Source: Linanthus parryae (lineage: Eukaryota > Streptophyta > Magnoliopsida > Ericales > Polemoniaceae). Taken from it: DNA of 64,000 bases. Below are positions 1 to 12,025 of the stretch, one piece after another. The stretch lies in NCBI GenBank assembly GCA_023055425.1, contig JALGPY010000004.1:55575718-55639717 (forward strand), written 5' to 3'. Made by a program: the position numbers and the translations under genes. The notes below the pieces were generated by a model. The model saw only the letters and a program-made list of their open reading frames with translations. It had not been told where the DNA came from and ran no database searches. The number at the start of each line of letters is the position of its first letter. Position 1 is the first letter of the stretch.

Positions 1-2
1 AT

Positions 3-1717
3 GAGAGAAAGGCTTCCGATGATATTGAACCTCCTCGGAGAAGTAAAAGGGCACGAAAGGAAACAGGATTGGGCCCTGATTTTATCTCACCAGATTCTCT
101 TGTCTTTCTTATGGAAGGAGATAGAGAAACTGTCCTGAAGAAAATTCCTATTGCACTCGATACGGAAGATGATCCAAAAACATTTTCTGAAGCTATGGCT
201 TCTAGAGATTCAGGTTTTTGGAAAGAGGCTATAAACGACGAAATGGACTCGATATTATCAGATAATACTTGGACATTAGTCGATTTGCCTCCGGGTTCAA
301 AACCTGTTGGGTGCAAATGGGTTTTTAGGAGAAAATATAATTCCGATGGGTCACTACAAACCTTTAAGGCTAGATTGGTAGCAAAAGGTTTCAAGAAGAA
401 AGGGGGTATTGATTATTTCGATACCTATGCACCCGTGGCTAGAATAACATCCATTACAGTGTTGATGGCACTTTCCTCCATTTTTAATTTGCATGTACAC
501 CAAATGGATGTTAAAACCGCCTTCCTAAATGGTGAATTAGATGAAGAAGTGTATATGGAACAACCGGAATGATTCGTGATGCCAAATAACGAAAAGAAGG
601 TTTGCAAACTTGTTAAGTCATTGTATGGGTTAAAGCAGGCACCGAAACGATGGCATGAAAAGTTCGATGCCGTTATTTTATCCCATGGATTTAAGCATAA
701 CCATGTGGACAAATGCATAAATTCAAAATTTACGGATCGTTATGATGTTATTATTTGTCTATATGTGGACGATATGCTTATTTTTGGGACTAACATGGAA
801 GGGATTTCGGAAACTAAGAAGTATTTGACCTCCCAATTTAAAATGAAGGATCTTAATGAGGTTGATACTATCTTAGGTGTCAAGGTGAAGAAACATAGTG
901 GGGGTTACGCTTTATGTCAATCTCATTACATAGGGAAGTTGCTTCTTAAATTCAAACATTTAGGATTTAAAGAAGCTAACTCACCTTATGATTCTTCGGT
1001 AAAATTGACTGAAAATGATGGCAGAGCGGTTTCTCAATTAGAGTATGCTAATGTCATTGGGAGTTTGATGTATGCAATGCATTGCACTCGACCTGATATT
1101 TCCTTCGCAGTTTGTAAACTCGCAAGATACACAAGTAATCCTAGTGCCATGCATTGGAAAGATGTTGGTAGAATTCTCGGTTATCTCAAACGAACTTCCA
1201 ACTTGGGATTATTTTATAATAAGTTCTCAGCGGTATTAGAGGGTTACACAGACGCTAGTTGGATAACTGGTGCGGGTGACAATAAGGCAACTTATGGCTG
1301 GATCTTTATGATTGGAGGAGGAGCAGTCTCTTGGGGTTCCAGATAACAGACATGTATCTCTCATTCAACGATGGAGTCATAATTTACTGCCTTAGCGGCT
1401 GCGGGCAAAGAAGCAGATGGCTGAGAAATCTTCTATTGGATATAAAGTTGTGGCCACAACCGATGCCGTCTATTTCTTTGTTTTGCGATAGTCAAGCTAC
1501 AATGTCTAGAGCATATAATAAAGTTTATAATGGAAAATCTAGACATATTAGCTTTCGACATGAATATGTAAAGCAGTTAATCTGCGATGGTATTATTACC
1601 ATAGTTTATGTTCGGTCAAGCGAAAACTTGGCTGATCCGTTTACGAAGGGTCTTTGCAGAGATTTAGTAAGGAAAAGATCCAGTGGAATGGGATTAAAAC
1701 CTTACGATCACACGTAG
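3..1717 (+). pseudogene. Copia unit A: pol fragment (reverse transcriptase, RNase H)
   Basis: The frame is open from base 3 and shows the usual copia [14 protein letters not shown], then ARLVAKGF, then DTYAPVARI, then the catalytic YVDD (about 763-774), followed by RNase H with the motifs YTDASW and ADPFTKGL near the end. Breaks: a TGA at 570-572 where the other units have GGA; a shift near 1341-1346; and a TAA at 1379-1381 shared with unit B. Unlike B, C and D, this copy keeps five A residues at 176-180, so its frame is continuous into RT. Gag, protease and integrase would lie to the left of the window. Confidence 0.9.
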
Positions 1718-2227
1718 CAGGAACCCAACCTTATGCTTAATTGCTAAACAAGGTTTAATGGGTAAAAACAAGTTACATTATGATCGGGAAAACACTGATA
1801 ATTTGCGTACCCATTCTAGGATGATCAGTGTAATATTTACGAGGGTGAGTTAAGACTCTTAATGAAGTTCATCTCGTCGAGGTAACATAGTTACCGAGAA
1901 GATGAAACTTCACCTATATAAACATGAGAGGTTTAGCCGCTTCTAACAAAAGTTTTAAAGGTTTACTTTTGTAAATGTTTATGAATCCAAGATCGAGCAC
2001 ATGGCTTAAGGTGCTAACATAATGTGAATTACTCACGGGAACTGGATAGATTTATGTGTGTGATGCTTCCACTTCTGATTCTAGAGTTTAGGTTTAATCT
2101 GCGGACACCAAATACTTTATTAGAAGTGTGAAGTATTTACGCTAATTGAGGTTTAAGTCGATAGACACCTTCTTGTATGCATAAATCTATCACGATTGAA
2201 CTGGAATTTACAAGCTAAGTGGGGGAT
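1718..2227 (+). other. Copia unit A 3' non-coding region and polypurine tract
   Basis: About 510 bp between the pol stop and LTR1 hold no gene. The stretch ends in AGTGGGGGAT (2218-2227), a polypurine tract directly abutting the LTR, where plus-strand DNA synthesis would start. A TATA-like CCTATATAAAC lies near 1912-1922. Equivalent regions follow the other units at 5758-6267, 10887-11394 and 16013-16521. A and D read TTTACAAGCTAAG shortly before the tract, while B and C read TTTAAAAGCTAAG. Confidence 0.7.
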
Positions 2228-2843
2228 TGTTGTAGATAGCTTGTAAAAGTATTAAGGAAATTTGTCCCACATCTTATAAAATAGAGTCATTATGCACTTT
2301 ATAAATGGAAACCCATTAATGACATTTAATTGAGTTACCATATAGAGTGGTTATCCTCTACAACTCGCACACGCGCGCGCGCAAGGTGTTATGTGGCGCT
2401 TTAGTGGTGCTTTTGTAGGCGCACTTAGGCACTTTGGCGATGTGGCACGTGCGCGTGTGGCGTGAGTTAATTAAATAATAACTGTTTTTCGTTTTAATTT
2501 TCCTGGTTGTTATGGCAGTTATTTTTCGGCTGGTGAAAGGATGTGTTGGTATAAACAGTCACAACTGTTATGAACAAACACATCCCTTCATTCATGTTCT
2601 TTCGTGAACTATAAATAAGCCAAAAACCCAGCAGATTTCCATATCAGTTTCAATCACAGTTTCACAGAGAATTCTACAGAACTTCTGCAGATTCCTGGCT
2701 GTAGAACCGACGCGTCTTGTTGTATCCTGGAGGGGAATTGCCAGAACCCGGCAGCATAGTGGGGGCGATTTATCCATTAAAGAAAACGTTCATCGTGCCT
2801 CAAGTCCTGTTTTCTTCCACCATCCATTATACTCGGCGTAAAA
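2228..2843 (+). repeat. Copia LTR1 (between units A and B), 616 bp
   Basis: It starts TGTTGTAGATAGC; the end corresponds to CGGCGTAACA in the other copies but here the terminal CA reads AA. It contains an alternating CG tract near 2371-2382, a G-box CACGTG at 2446-2451, and a TATA box (CTATAAATA, about 2609-2617) that would start the transcript within the LTR. It shares with LTR4 a CACTTTGG segment missing from LTR2 and LTR3. The arm CGATTTATCCATTAAA (2766-2781) pairs, with one mismatch, with bases just past the LTR. Confidence 0.9.
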
Positions 2844-2868
2844 ATTTTAAGGGATAAATCGTACAACA

Positions 2869-5757
2869 ATGGAGAGTGGAGGAAAGACTGCAAATTTCAA
2901 GATGATGAATCAAGACTTCGTCAAACTGGACCGGTTTGATGGCACCAATTTCACCCGTTGGCAAGACAAGTTAATGTTTCTTCTCACTGCATTGAAGGTG
3001 GCATACGTTCTGGACGAAAATTTGCAGTCAATACCCGAACCAAAGGACGACGACACTGACGAATTAAAGGCGCAGCGAACGAAGAGGGAGGAGGACGAAA
3101 TGGTTTGCAGAGGACACATTCTCAACACACTGTCGGATCGTTTATACGATCTATTCACATCAGAGAAGTCACCAAGAAAAATCTGGAAGACGTTGGAGAA
3201 CAAATACAAGGCTGAAAAGCAAGGATCAGATAAGTTTCTTATTAAGAAATTTTTTGATTTTACTATGGATGATAGTTCTCCCATTCTCGACCAGGTTTAC
3301 GAATTCCAAATCCTCGCTAATAAACTTCGAGATCTCAAGATTGTTGTTCCTGATGAGTTGTTAGTGGGGGGTATTATTGCCAAACTTCCTGAAAGTTTGC
3401 ATAAATACATGAAGGAACTTCTTCACACAACAGAAGACTTCAACCTTGAACAACTTCAGAAACATCTCCGAATTGAAGAAGAGACTCAAATTTGGAAAAG
3501 AAACCTGACGGGTCCTTCTAGTTCTAAAGTGAACTTTGTGGATGACCAAGATAGAGCGGGAAAGAAGAGGAAGTTCGATGAAACCGGTTCCAATCCAAAC
3601 GGTGCTACCTAGAGGAACAAGAAGAATATTAAATGTTACAATTGCGGCAAGAAGGGACACATCAAAAAGGAATGCAACAAGCCTAAGGTTCAGCGTTAAT
3701 TACCGCCTGTTATTTGCATAATAGAATTCCTTCACGGAAATCAAAAGTTTCACCTTACGAAGTATGGAAAGGCAGAAAACGAAACTTGAAGTACCTTAGG
3801 GTATGGGGATGCATGGCCTTTTATCGCGTTACAGATCCTAAGAGAACAAAATTAGGTCCAAGAGCTCTCAAGAGCGTGTTTGTTGGATATGCCGAAAACT
3901 CAAAGGCATATAGGTTATTGGATTTAGAATCCAATGTGATAGTGGAATCAAGGGACGTAGAATTTATTGAAAATAAATTTATCGGTGATTCCAACTCGTC
4001 AAAACCTACTCCAACAATGAGTCCTGACCTATCTATTGTAAATAAGAGCAATGCTTCCGATGATATTGAACCTCCTCGGAGAAGTCAAAGGGCACAGAAG
4101 GAAAAAGGATTGGGTCCTGATTTTATCTCACCAGATTTTCTTGTCTTTCTTATGGAAGGAGATAGAGAAATTGTCCTGAAGAAAATTCCTATTGCACTCG
4201 ATACGGAAGATGATCCAAAACATTTTCTGAAGCTATGGCTTCTAGAGATTCAGGTTTTTGGAAAGAGGCTATAAACGACGAAATGGACTCGATATTATCA
4301 AATAATACTTGGACATTAGTCGATTTGCCTGCGGGTTCAAAACCTATTGGGTGCAAATGGGTTTTTAGGAGAAAATATAATTCCGATGGGTCACTACAAA
4401 CCTTTAAGGCTAGATTGGTAGCAAAAGGTTTCAAGAAGAAAGGGGGTATTGATTATTTCGATACCTATGCACCCGTGGCTAGAATAACATCCATTACAGT
4501 GTTGATGGCACTTTCCTCCATTTTTAATTTGCATGTACACCAAATGGATGTTAAAACCGCCTTCCTAAATGGTGAATTAGATGAAGAAGTGTATATGGAA
4601 CAACCGGAAGGATTTGTGATGCCAAATAACGAAAAGAAGGTTTGCAAACTTGTTAAGTCATTGTATGGGTTAAAGCAGGCACCGAAACAATGGCATGAAA
4701 AGTTCGATGCCGTTATTTTATCCCATGGATTTAAGCATAACCATGCGGACAAATGCATATATTCAAAATTTACGGATCGTTATGGTGTTATTATTTGTCT
4801 ATATGTGGACGATATGCTTATTTTTGGGACTAACATGGAAGGGATTTCGGAAACTAAGAAGTATTTGACCTCTCAATTTAAGATGAAGGATCTTAATGAG
4901 GTTGATACTATCTTAGGTGTCAAGGTGAAGAAACATAGTCGGGGTTACGCTTTATGTCAATCTCAATACATAGAGAAGTTGCTTCTTAAATTCAAACATT
5001 TAGGATTTAAAGAAGCTAACTCACCTTATGATTCTTCGGTAAAATTGACTGAATATGATGGCAGAGCGGTTGCTCAATTAGAGTATGCTAATGTCATTGG
5101 GAGTTTGATGTATGCAATGCATTGCACTCGACCTGATATTTCCTTCGCAGTTTGTAAACTCGCAAGATACACAAGAAATCCTAGTGCTATACATTGGAAA
5201 GCTGTTGGTAGAATTCTCGGTTATCTCAAACGAACTTCCAACTTGGGATTATTTTATAATAAGTTCCCAGCGGTATTAGAGGGTTACACAGACGCTAGTT
5301 GGATACTGGTGCGGGTGACAATAAGGCAACTTCTGGCTGGATCTTTATGATTGGAGGAGGAGCTGTCTCTTGGGGTTCCAAGAAACATGCATGTATCTCT
5401 CATTCAACGATGGAGTCATAATTTATTGCCTTAGCGGCTGCGGGCAAAGAAGCAGAATGGCTGAGAAATCGTCTATTAGATATAAAGTTGTGGCCACAAC
5501 CGGTGCCGTCTATTTCTTTTTTTTGCGACAGTCAAGCTACAATGTCTAGAGCATATAATAAAGTTTATAATGGAAAATCTAGACATATTAGCTTTCGACA
5601 TGAATATGTAAAGCAGTTAATCTGCGATGATATTATTACCATAGTTTATGTTCGGTCAAGCGAAAACTTGGCTGATCCGTTTACTAAGGGTCTTTGCAGA
5701 GACTTAGTAAGGAAAACATCCAGTGGAATGGGATTAAAACCTTACGATCACATGTAG
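2869..5757 (+). pseudogene. Copia unit B: gag-pol with internal deletion
   Basis: Gag opens at ATG 2869 (MESGGKTANFKMMNQDF) and resembles the plant copia gag domain. The CCHC knuckle (CYNCGKKGHIKKEC) follows a TAG at 3610-3612. At 3687-3693 the sequence jumps from just after the knuckle to the C-terminal part of integrase, removing 1099 bp (protease and most of integrase) relative to unit C. Downstream come RT with YVDD (about 4803-4814) and RNase H. Further breaks: the missing A near 4217-4220 (shared with C and D), a 1-bp deletion near 5303 (shared with C), and a TAA at 5418-5420 (shared with A). It cannot encode a working polyprotein. Confidence 0.9.
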
Positions 5758-6267
5758 CGGGAACCCAACCTTATGCTTAATTGGTAAACAAGGTTTAATG
5801 GGTAAAAACAAGTTACATTATGATCGGGAAAGCACTGATAATTTGCGTACCCATTCTAGTATGATCAGTGTAATATTTACGAGGGTGAGTTAAGACTCTT
5901 AATGAAGTTCATCTCGTCGAGGTAACATAGTTACCGAGAAGATGAAACTTCACCTATATAAACATGAGATGTTTAGCCGCTTCTAACAAAAGTTTTAAAG
6001 GTTTACTTTTGTAAATGTTTATGAATCCAGGATCGAGCACATGGCTTAAGGTGCTAACATAATGTGAATTACTCACCGGAACTGGATAGATTTATGTGTG
6101 TGATACTTTCGCTTCTGATTCTAGAGTTTTGGTTTAATCTGCGGCCACCAAATACTTTATTAGAAGTTTGAAGTATTTACGCTAATTGAGGTTTAAGTCG
6201 AGAGACACCTTCTTGTATGCATAAATCTATCACGATTGAACTGGAATTTAAAAGCTAAGTGGGGGAT

Positions 6268-6873
6268 TGTTGTAGATAGCTTGTAAAAGTATTAAGGAAA
6301 TTTGTCCCACATCTTAGAAAATAGAGTTACTATGCACTTTATATATGGAAACCCATTAATGACATTTAATTGAGTTACCATATAGAGTGGTTATCCTCTA
6401 CAACTCGCACACGCGCGCGCGCGAGGCGCAATGTGGCGCTTTAGTGGCACTTTTGTAGGCGCACTTAGGACGTGGCACGTGTGCGTGTGGCGTGAGTTAA
6501 TTAAATAATAACTGTTTTTCGTTTTATTTTTCCTGGTTGTTATGGTAGTTATTTTTCGGCTGGTGAAAGGATGTGTTGGTATAAACAGTCACAACTGTTA
6601 TGAACAAACACATCCCTTCATTCATGTTCTTTCGTGAACTATAAATAAGCCAAACACCCAGCAGATTCCCATATCAGTTTCAATCACAGTTTCACAGAGA
6701 ATTCTACAGAACTTCTGCAGATTGCTGGATGTAGAACCGACGCGACTTGTTGTATCCTGGAGGGGAATCGCCAGAACCCGGCAGCATAGTGGGGGCGATT
6801 TATCCCTTAAAGAAAACGTTCATCGTGCCTCAAGTCCTGTTTTCTTCCACCATCCATTATACTCGGCGTAACA
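6268..6873 (+). repeat. Copia LTR2 (between units B and C), 606 bp
   Basis: It runs TGTTGTAGATAGC to CGGCGTAACA with intact TG and CA ends, directly after the purine tract AGTGGGGGAT. It contains a CG alternating tract (about 6411-6423), a G-box CACGTG at 6476-6481 and a TATA box CTATAAATA at 6639-6647. The arm CGATTTATCCCTTAAA (6796-6811) is a perfect reverse complement of 6876-6891, just beyond the LTR. Confidence 0.92.
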
Positions 6874-6875
6874 AT

Positions 6876-6891
6876 TTTAAGGGATAAATCG
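6876..6891 (+). other. Candidate primer-binding position, complementary to the LTR itself
   Basis: TTTAAGGGATAAATCG lies three bases after the LTR2 end, where a tRNA primer site is normally found. It does not begin with TGG, as a site matching a tRNA 3' CCA would, and it does not match the initiator-Met site used by most plant copia elements. It is a perfect 16-nt reverse complement of LTR2 bases 6796-6811, with 64 nt between the arms. The same pairing occurs for LTR3 (11923-11938 with 12003-12018) and, with one mismatch, for LTR1 (2766-2781 with 2846-2861). A primer role is inference. Confidence 0.5.
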
Positions 6892-6898
6892 TACAACA

Positions 6899-9800
6899 AT
6901 GGAGAGTGGAGGAAAGACTGCAACTTTCAAGATGATGAATCAAGACTTCGTCAAACTGGACCGTTTTGATGGCACCAATTTCACCCGTTGGCAAGATAAG
7001 TTGATGTTTCTACTCACTGCATTGAAGGTGGCATACGTTCTGGACGAAAATTTGCAGCCAATACCAGATTCAAAGGACGACGACACTGACGAATTAAAGG
7101 CGCAGCGAACGAAGAGGGAGGAGGACGAACTAGTTTGCAGAGGACACATTCTCAACACACTGTCGGATCGTTTATACGATCTATTCACATCAGAGAAGTC
7201 ACCAAGCAAAATCTGGAAGACGTTGGAGAACAAATACAAGGCTGAAAAGCAAGGATCAGATAAGATTCTTATTAAGATTTTTTTTGATTTTACTATGGAT
7301 GATATTTCTCCCATTCTCGACCAGGTTTACGAATTCCAAATCCTCGCTAATAAACTTCGAGATCTCAAGATTGTTGCTCCTGATGAGTTGTCAGTGGGGG
7401 GTATTATTGCCAAACTTCCTGAAAGTTGGCATAAATACATGAAGGAACTTCTTCACTTAACAGAAGAATTCAACCTTCAACAACTTCAGAAACATCTCCG
7501 AATCGAAGAAGAGACTCAAATCCGGAAAAGAAACCTGGCAGGTCCTTCTAGTTCTAAAGTGAACTTTGTGGATGACCAAGGTAGAGCGGGAAAGAAGAGG
7601 AAGTTAAATGAAACCGGTTCCAATCCAAAACAGTGCTACCAAGAGGAACAAGAAGAATATTAAATGTTACAATTGCGGCAAGAAGGGACACATCAAAAAG
7701 GAATGCAACAAGCCTAAGGTTCAGAATAGGAATTCCAAAGACAAGTCTAACGAAAATTCCAAACAGGCTAATGTCATTGAGAGTTCAGTTTCTGAATTAG
7801 TCGCTATGGTTTCCGACATGCATATTGGCATGATTATGGAGTTGAACATGGCGTCTGAAGATGCTTCTCATGATTGGTGGTATGATTCTTGTGCTACTGT
7901 CCATGTTTGTAACAACAGGTCGCTTTTTGTGCATTATGAAGAGACTCCCAATCAACGTGAAGTTCTTATGGGAAATCACAATGCAGCCAAGGTTCTCGGA
8001 AAGGGCAATATTCAAATTCAATTCACTTCCGGGAAGAAGTTGGCCCTGCAGAATGTTCTCTATGTTCCTGAAATCAAGAAGAATTTGGTGTCGGCTAATC
8101 TTCTTTGTAAGAACGACTTTAAGGCTGTGATTGAGGCTGACAATGTAATTTTATCTAAGGCTGGCATGTTTGTTGGAAAGGGCTATGCTTGTAATGGGAT
8201 GTTTAAGTTATCTATTAATGAAATAAATGCTAGTTCTATCTACATGATTGACTCTATTTCTTTATGGCATTCTCGTTTGGCGCATTTAAATTTTAGATCG
8301 TTGAAATTCATGCAAAAAGATCGTTTGATATCTTGCACTAGTAATCACGACACTAAATGTGAAATTTGCATACAAGCGAAAATGACTAAGAAATCTTTCC
8401 CAAGTGTGGAAAGAAAATCCCAACTTCTAGAACTTGTGCATTCTGATATTTGTGAATTAAATGGCATAGTTACTAGAGGTGGTAATAGGTATTTCATAAC
8501 ATTTATTGATGATTGTTCTAGATATACCTATTTTTATTTGATGAAAACTAAGGATGAGGCCTTTGACAAATTTAAGTGTTATAAGGTAGAAGTTGAGAAT
8601 CTCATGGAAAGGAAAATTAAAACTCTTCGTAGCGATAGAGGTGGTTAATATTTTCCTCATGAATTTTCAGCGTTTTGTGAAGAGCATGGTATTGTACATC
8701 AAAATAGTGCACCATACACGCCACAACAAAATGGCTTGGCTGAGAGGAAGAATAGGACGCTAGTAGATATGGCCAATTCTATGCTCTTGAACGCGAAATT
8801 AAAATCCTCTTTGTGGGGTTCAGCGTTACTTACTGCCTGTTATTTGCATAATAGAATTCCTTCACGGAAATCAAAAGTTTCACCTTACGAAGTATGGAAA
8901 GGCAGAAAACGAAACTTGAAGTACCTTAGGGTATGGGGATGCATGGCCTTTTATCGCGTTACATACCCTAAGAGAACAAAATTAGGTCCAAGAGCTCTCA
9001 AGAGCGTGTTTGTTGGATATGCCGAAAACTCAAAGGCATATTGGTTATTGGATTTAGAATCCAATGTGATAGTGGAATCAAGGGACGTAGAATTTATTGA
9101 AAATAAATTTATCGATGATTCCAACTCGTCAAAACCTACTCCAACAATGAGTCCTGACCTATCTCTTGGAAATAAGAGAAATGCTTCCGATGATATTGAA
9201 CCTCCTCGGAGAAGTCAAAGGGCACAGAAGGAAAAAGGATTGGGCCCTGATTTTATCTCACCAGATTTTCTTGTCTTTCTTATGGAAGGAGATATAGAAA
9301 CTGTCCTGAAGAAAATTCCTATTGCACTTGATACGGAAGATGATCCAAAACATTTTCTGAAGCTATGGCTTCTAGAGATTCAGGTTTTTGGAAAGAGGCT
9401 ATAAACGACGAAATGGACTCGATATATCAAATAATACTTGGACATTAGTCGATTTGCCTCCGGGTTCAAAACCTATTGGGTGCAAATGGGTTTTTAGGAG
9501 AAAATATAATTCCGATGGGTCACTACAAACCTTTAAGGCTAGATTGGTAGCAAAAGGTTTCAAGCAGAAATGGGGTATTGATTATTTCGATACCTATGCA
9601 CCCGTGGCTAGAATAACATCCATTAGAGTATTGATGGCACTTGCCTCCATTTTTAATTTGCATATACACCAAATGGATGTTAAAACCGCCTTCCTAAATG
9701 GTGAATTAGATGAAGAAGTGTATATGGAACAACCGGAAGGATTCGTGATGCCAAATAACGAAAAGAAGGTTTGCAAACTTGTTAAGTCATTGTATGGGTT

Positions 9801-10886
9801 AAAGCAGGCACCGAAACAATGGCATGAAAAGTTCGATGCCGTTATTTTATCCCATGGATTTAAGCATAACCATGCGGACAAATGCATATATTCAAAATTT
9901 ACGGATCGTTATGGTGTTATTATTTGTCTATATGTGGACGATATGCTTATTTTTGGGATTAACATGGAAGGTATTTCGCAAACTAAGAACTATTTGACCT
10001 CCCAATTTAAGATGAAGGATCTTAATGAGGTTGATACTATCTTAGGTGTCAAGGTGAAGAAACATAGTGGGGGTTACGCTTTATGTCAATCTCATTACAT
10101 AGAGAAGTTGCTTCTTAAATTCAAACATTTAGGATTTAAAGAAGCTAACTCACCTTATGATTCTTCGGTAAAATTGACTGAAAATGATGGCAGAGCGGTA
10201 GCTCAATTAGAGTATGCTAGTGTCATTGGGAGTTTGATGTATGCAATGCATTGCACTCGACCTGATATTTCCTTCGCAGTTTGTAAACTCGCAAGATACA
10301 CAAGAAATCCTAGTGCTATGCATTGGAAAGCTGTTGGTAGAATTCTCGGTTATCTCAAACGAACTTCCAACTTGGGATTATTTTATAATAAGTTCCCAGC
10401 GGTATTAGAGGGTTACACAGACGCTAGTTGGATACTGGTGCGGATGACAATAAGGCAACTTCTGGCTGGATCTTTATGATTGGAGGAGGAGCAGTCTCTT
10501 GGGGTTCCAAGAAACAGGCATGTATCTCTCATTCGACGATGGAGTCAGAATTTATTTCCTTAGCGGCCGCGGGCAAAGAAGCAGAATGGCTGAGAAATCG
10601 TCTATTAGATATAAAGTTGTGGCCACAACCAGTGCCGTCGATTTCTTTGTTTTGCGACAGTAGAGCTACAATGTCTAGAGCATATAATAAAGTTTGTAAT
10701 GGAAAATCTAGACATATTAGCTTTCGACATGAATATGTATAGCAGTTAATCTGCGATGGTATTATTACCCTAGTTTATGTTCGGTCAAGCGAAAACTTGG
10801 CTGACCCGTTTACTAAGGGTCTTTGCAGAGACTTAGTAAGGAAAACATCCAGTGGAATGGGATTAAAACCTTACGATCACATGTAG
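6899..10886 (+). pseudogene. Copia unit C: full-length but broken gag-pol
   Basis: Domains in order: gag from ATG 6899; CCHC knuckle (CYNCGKKGHIKKEC, about 7664-7706); protease with WWYDSCATVHVC (about 7876-7912; Cys where D-S-G is usual); GAG-pre-integrase LWHSRLAHLNF with Zn-type CEIC; integrase core (VHSDICELNG, FIDDCSRYTYFY, QQNGLAERKNR); RT with YVDD (about 9931-9942); RNase H. Breaks: an extra A near 7629; TAA at 8646-8648 inside integrase (GAA expected from the family); the missing A near 9350; a lost T near 9424; a 1-bp deletion near 10434; TAG at 10739-10741. Several of these are shared with D or B. Confidence 0.92.
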
Positions 10887-11394
10887 CGGGAACCCAACCT
10901 TATGCTTAATTGCTAAACAAGGTTTAATGGGTAAAAACAAGTTACATTATGATCGGGAAAACACTGATAATTTCCGTACCCATTCTAGGATGATCAGTGT
11001 AATATTTACGAGGGTGAGTTAAGACTCTTAATGAAGTTCATCTCGTCGAGGTAACATAGTTACCGAGAAGATGAAACTTCACCTATATAAACATGAGATG
11101 TTTAGCCGCTTCTAAAAAAAGTTTTAAGGGTTTACTTTTGTAAATGTTTATGAATCCAGGATCGAGCATGGCTTAAGGTGCTAACATAATGTGAATTACT
11201 CACCGGAACTGGATAGATTTATGTGTGTGATACTTTCGCTTCTGATTCTAGAGTTTTGGTTTAATCTGCGGACACCAAATACTTTATTAGAAGTTTGAAG
11301 TATTTACGCTAATTGAGGTTTAAGTCGAGAGACACCTTCTTGTATGCATAAATCTATCACGATTGAACTGGAATTTAAAAGCTAAGTGGGGGAT

Positions 11395-12000
11395 TGTTGT
11401 AGATAGCTTGTAAAAGTATTAAAGAAATTTGTCCCACATCTTAGAAAATAGAGTTACTATGCACTTTATATACGGAAACCCATTAATGACATTTAATTGA
11501 GTTACCATATAGAGTGGTTATCCTCTACAACTCGCACACGCGCGCGCGCGAGGCGCAATGTGGCGCTTTAGTGGAACTTTTGTAGGCGCACTTAAGACGT
11601 GGCACGTGCACGTGTAGCGTGAGTTAATTAAATAATAACTGTTTTTCGTTTTATTTTTCCTGGTTGTTATGGTAGTTATTTTTCGGCTGGTGAAATGATG
11701 TGTTGGTATAAACAGTCACAACTGTTATGAACAAACACATCCCTTCATTCATGTTCTTTCGTGAACTATAAATAAGCCAAACACCCAGCAGATTCCCATA
11801 TCAGTTTCAATCACAGTTTCACAGAGAATTCTACAGAACTTCTGCAGATTGCTGGATGTAGAACCGACGCGACTTGTTGTATCCTGGAGGGGAATCGCCA
11901 GAACCCGGCAGCATAGTGGGGGCGATTTATCCCTTAAAGAAAACGTTCGTCGTGCCTCAAGTCCTGTTTTCTTCCACCATCCATTATACTCGGCGTAACA
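11395..12000 (+). repeat. Copia LTR3 (between units C and D), 606 bp
   Basis: TG and CA ends are intact. It is most similar to LTR2: both lack the CACTTTGG segment near the G-box and both read AGAGTTACTATG where LTR1 and LTR4 read AGAGTCATTATG. Two adjacent CACGTG motifs occur at 11603-11608 and 11609-11614. TATA box CTATAAATA begins at 11766. The arm 11923-11938 pairs perfectly with 12003-12018. Confidence 0.92.
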
Positions 12001-12025
12001 ATTTTAAGGGATAAATCGTACAACA

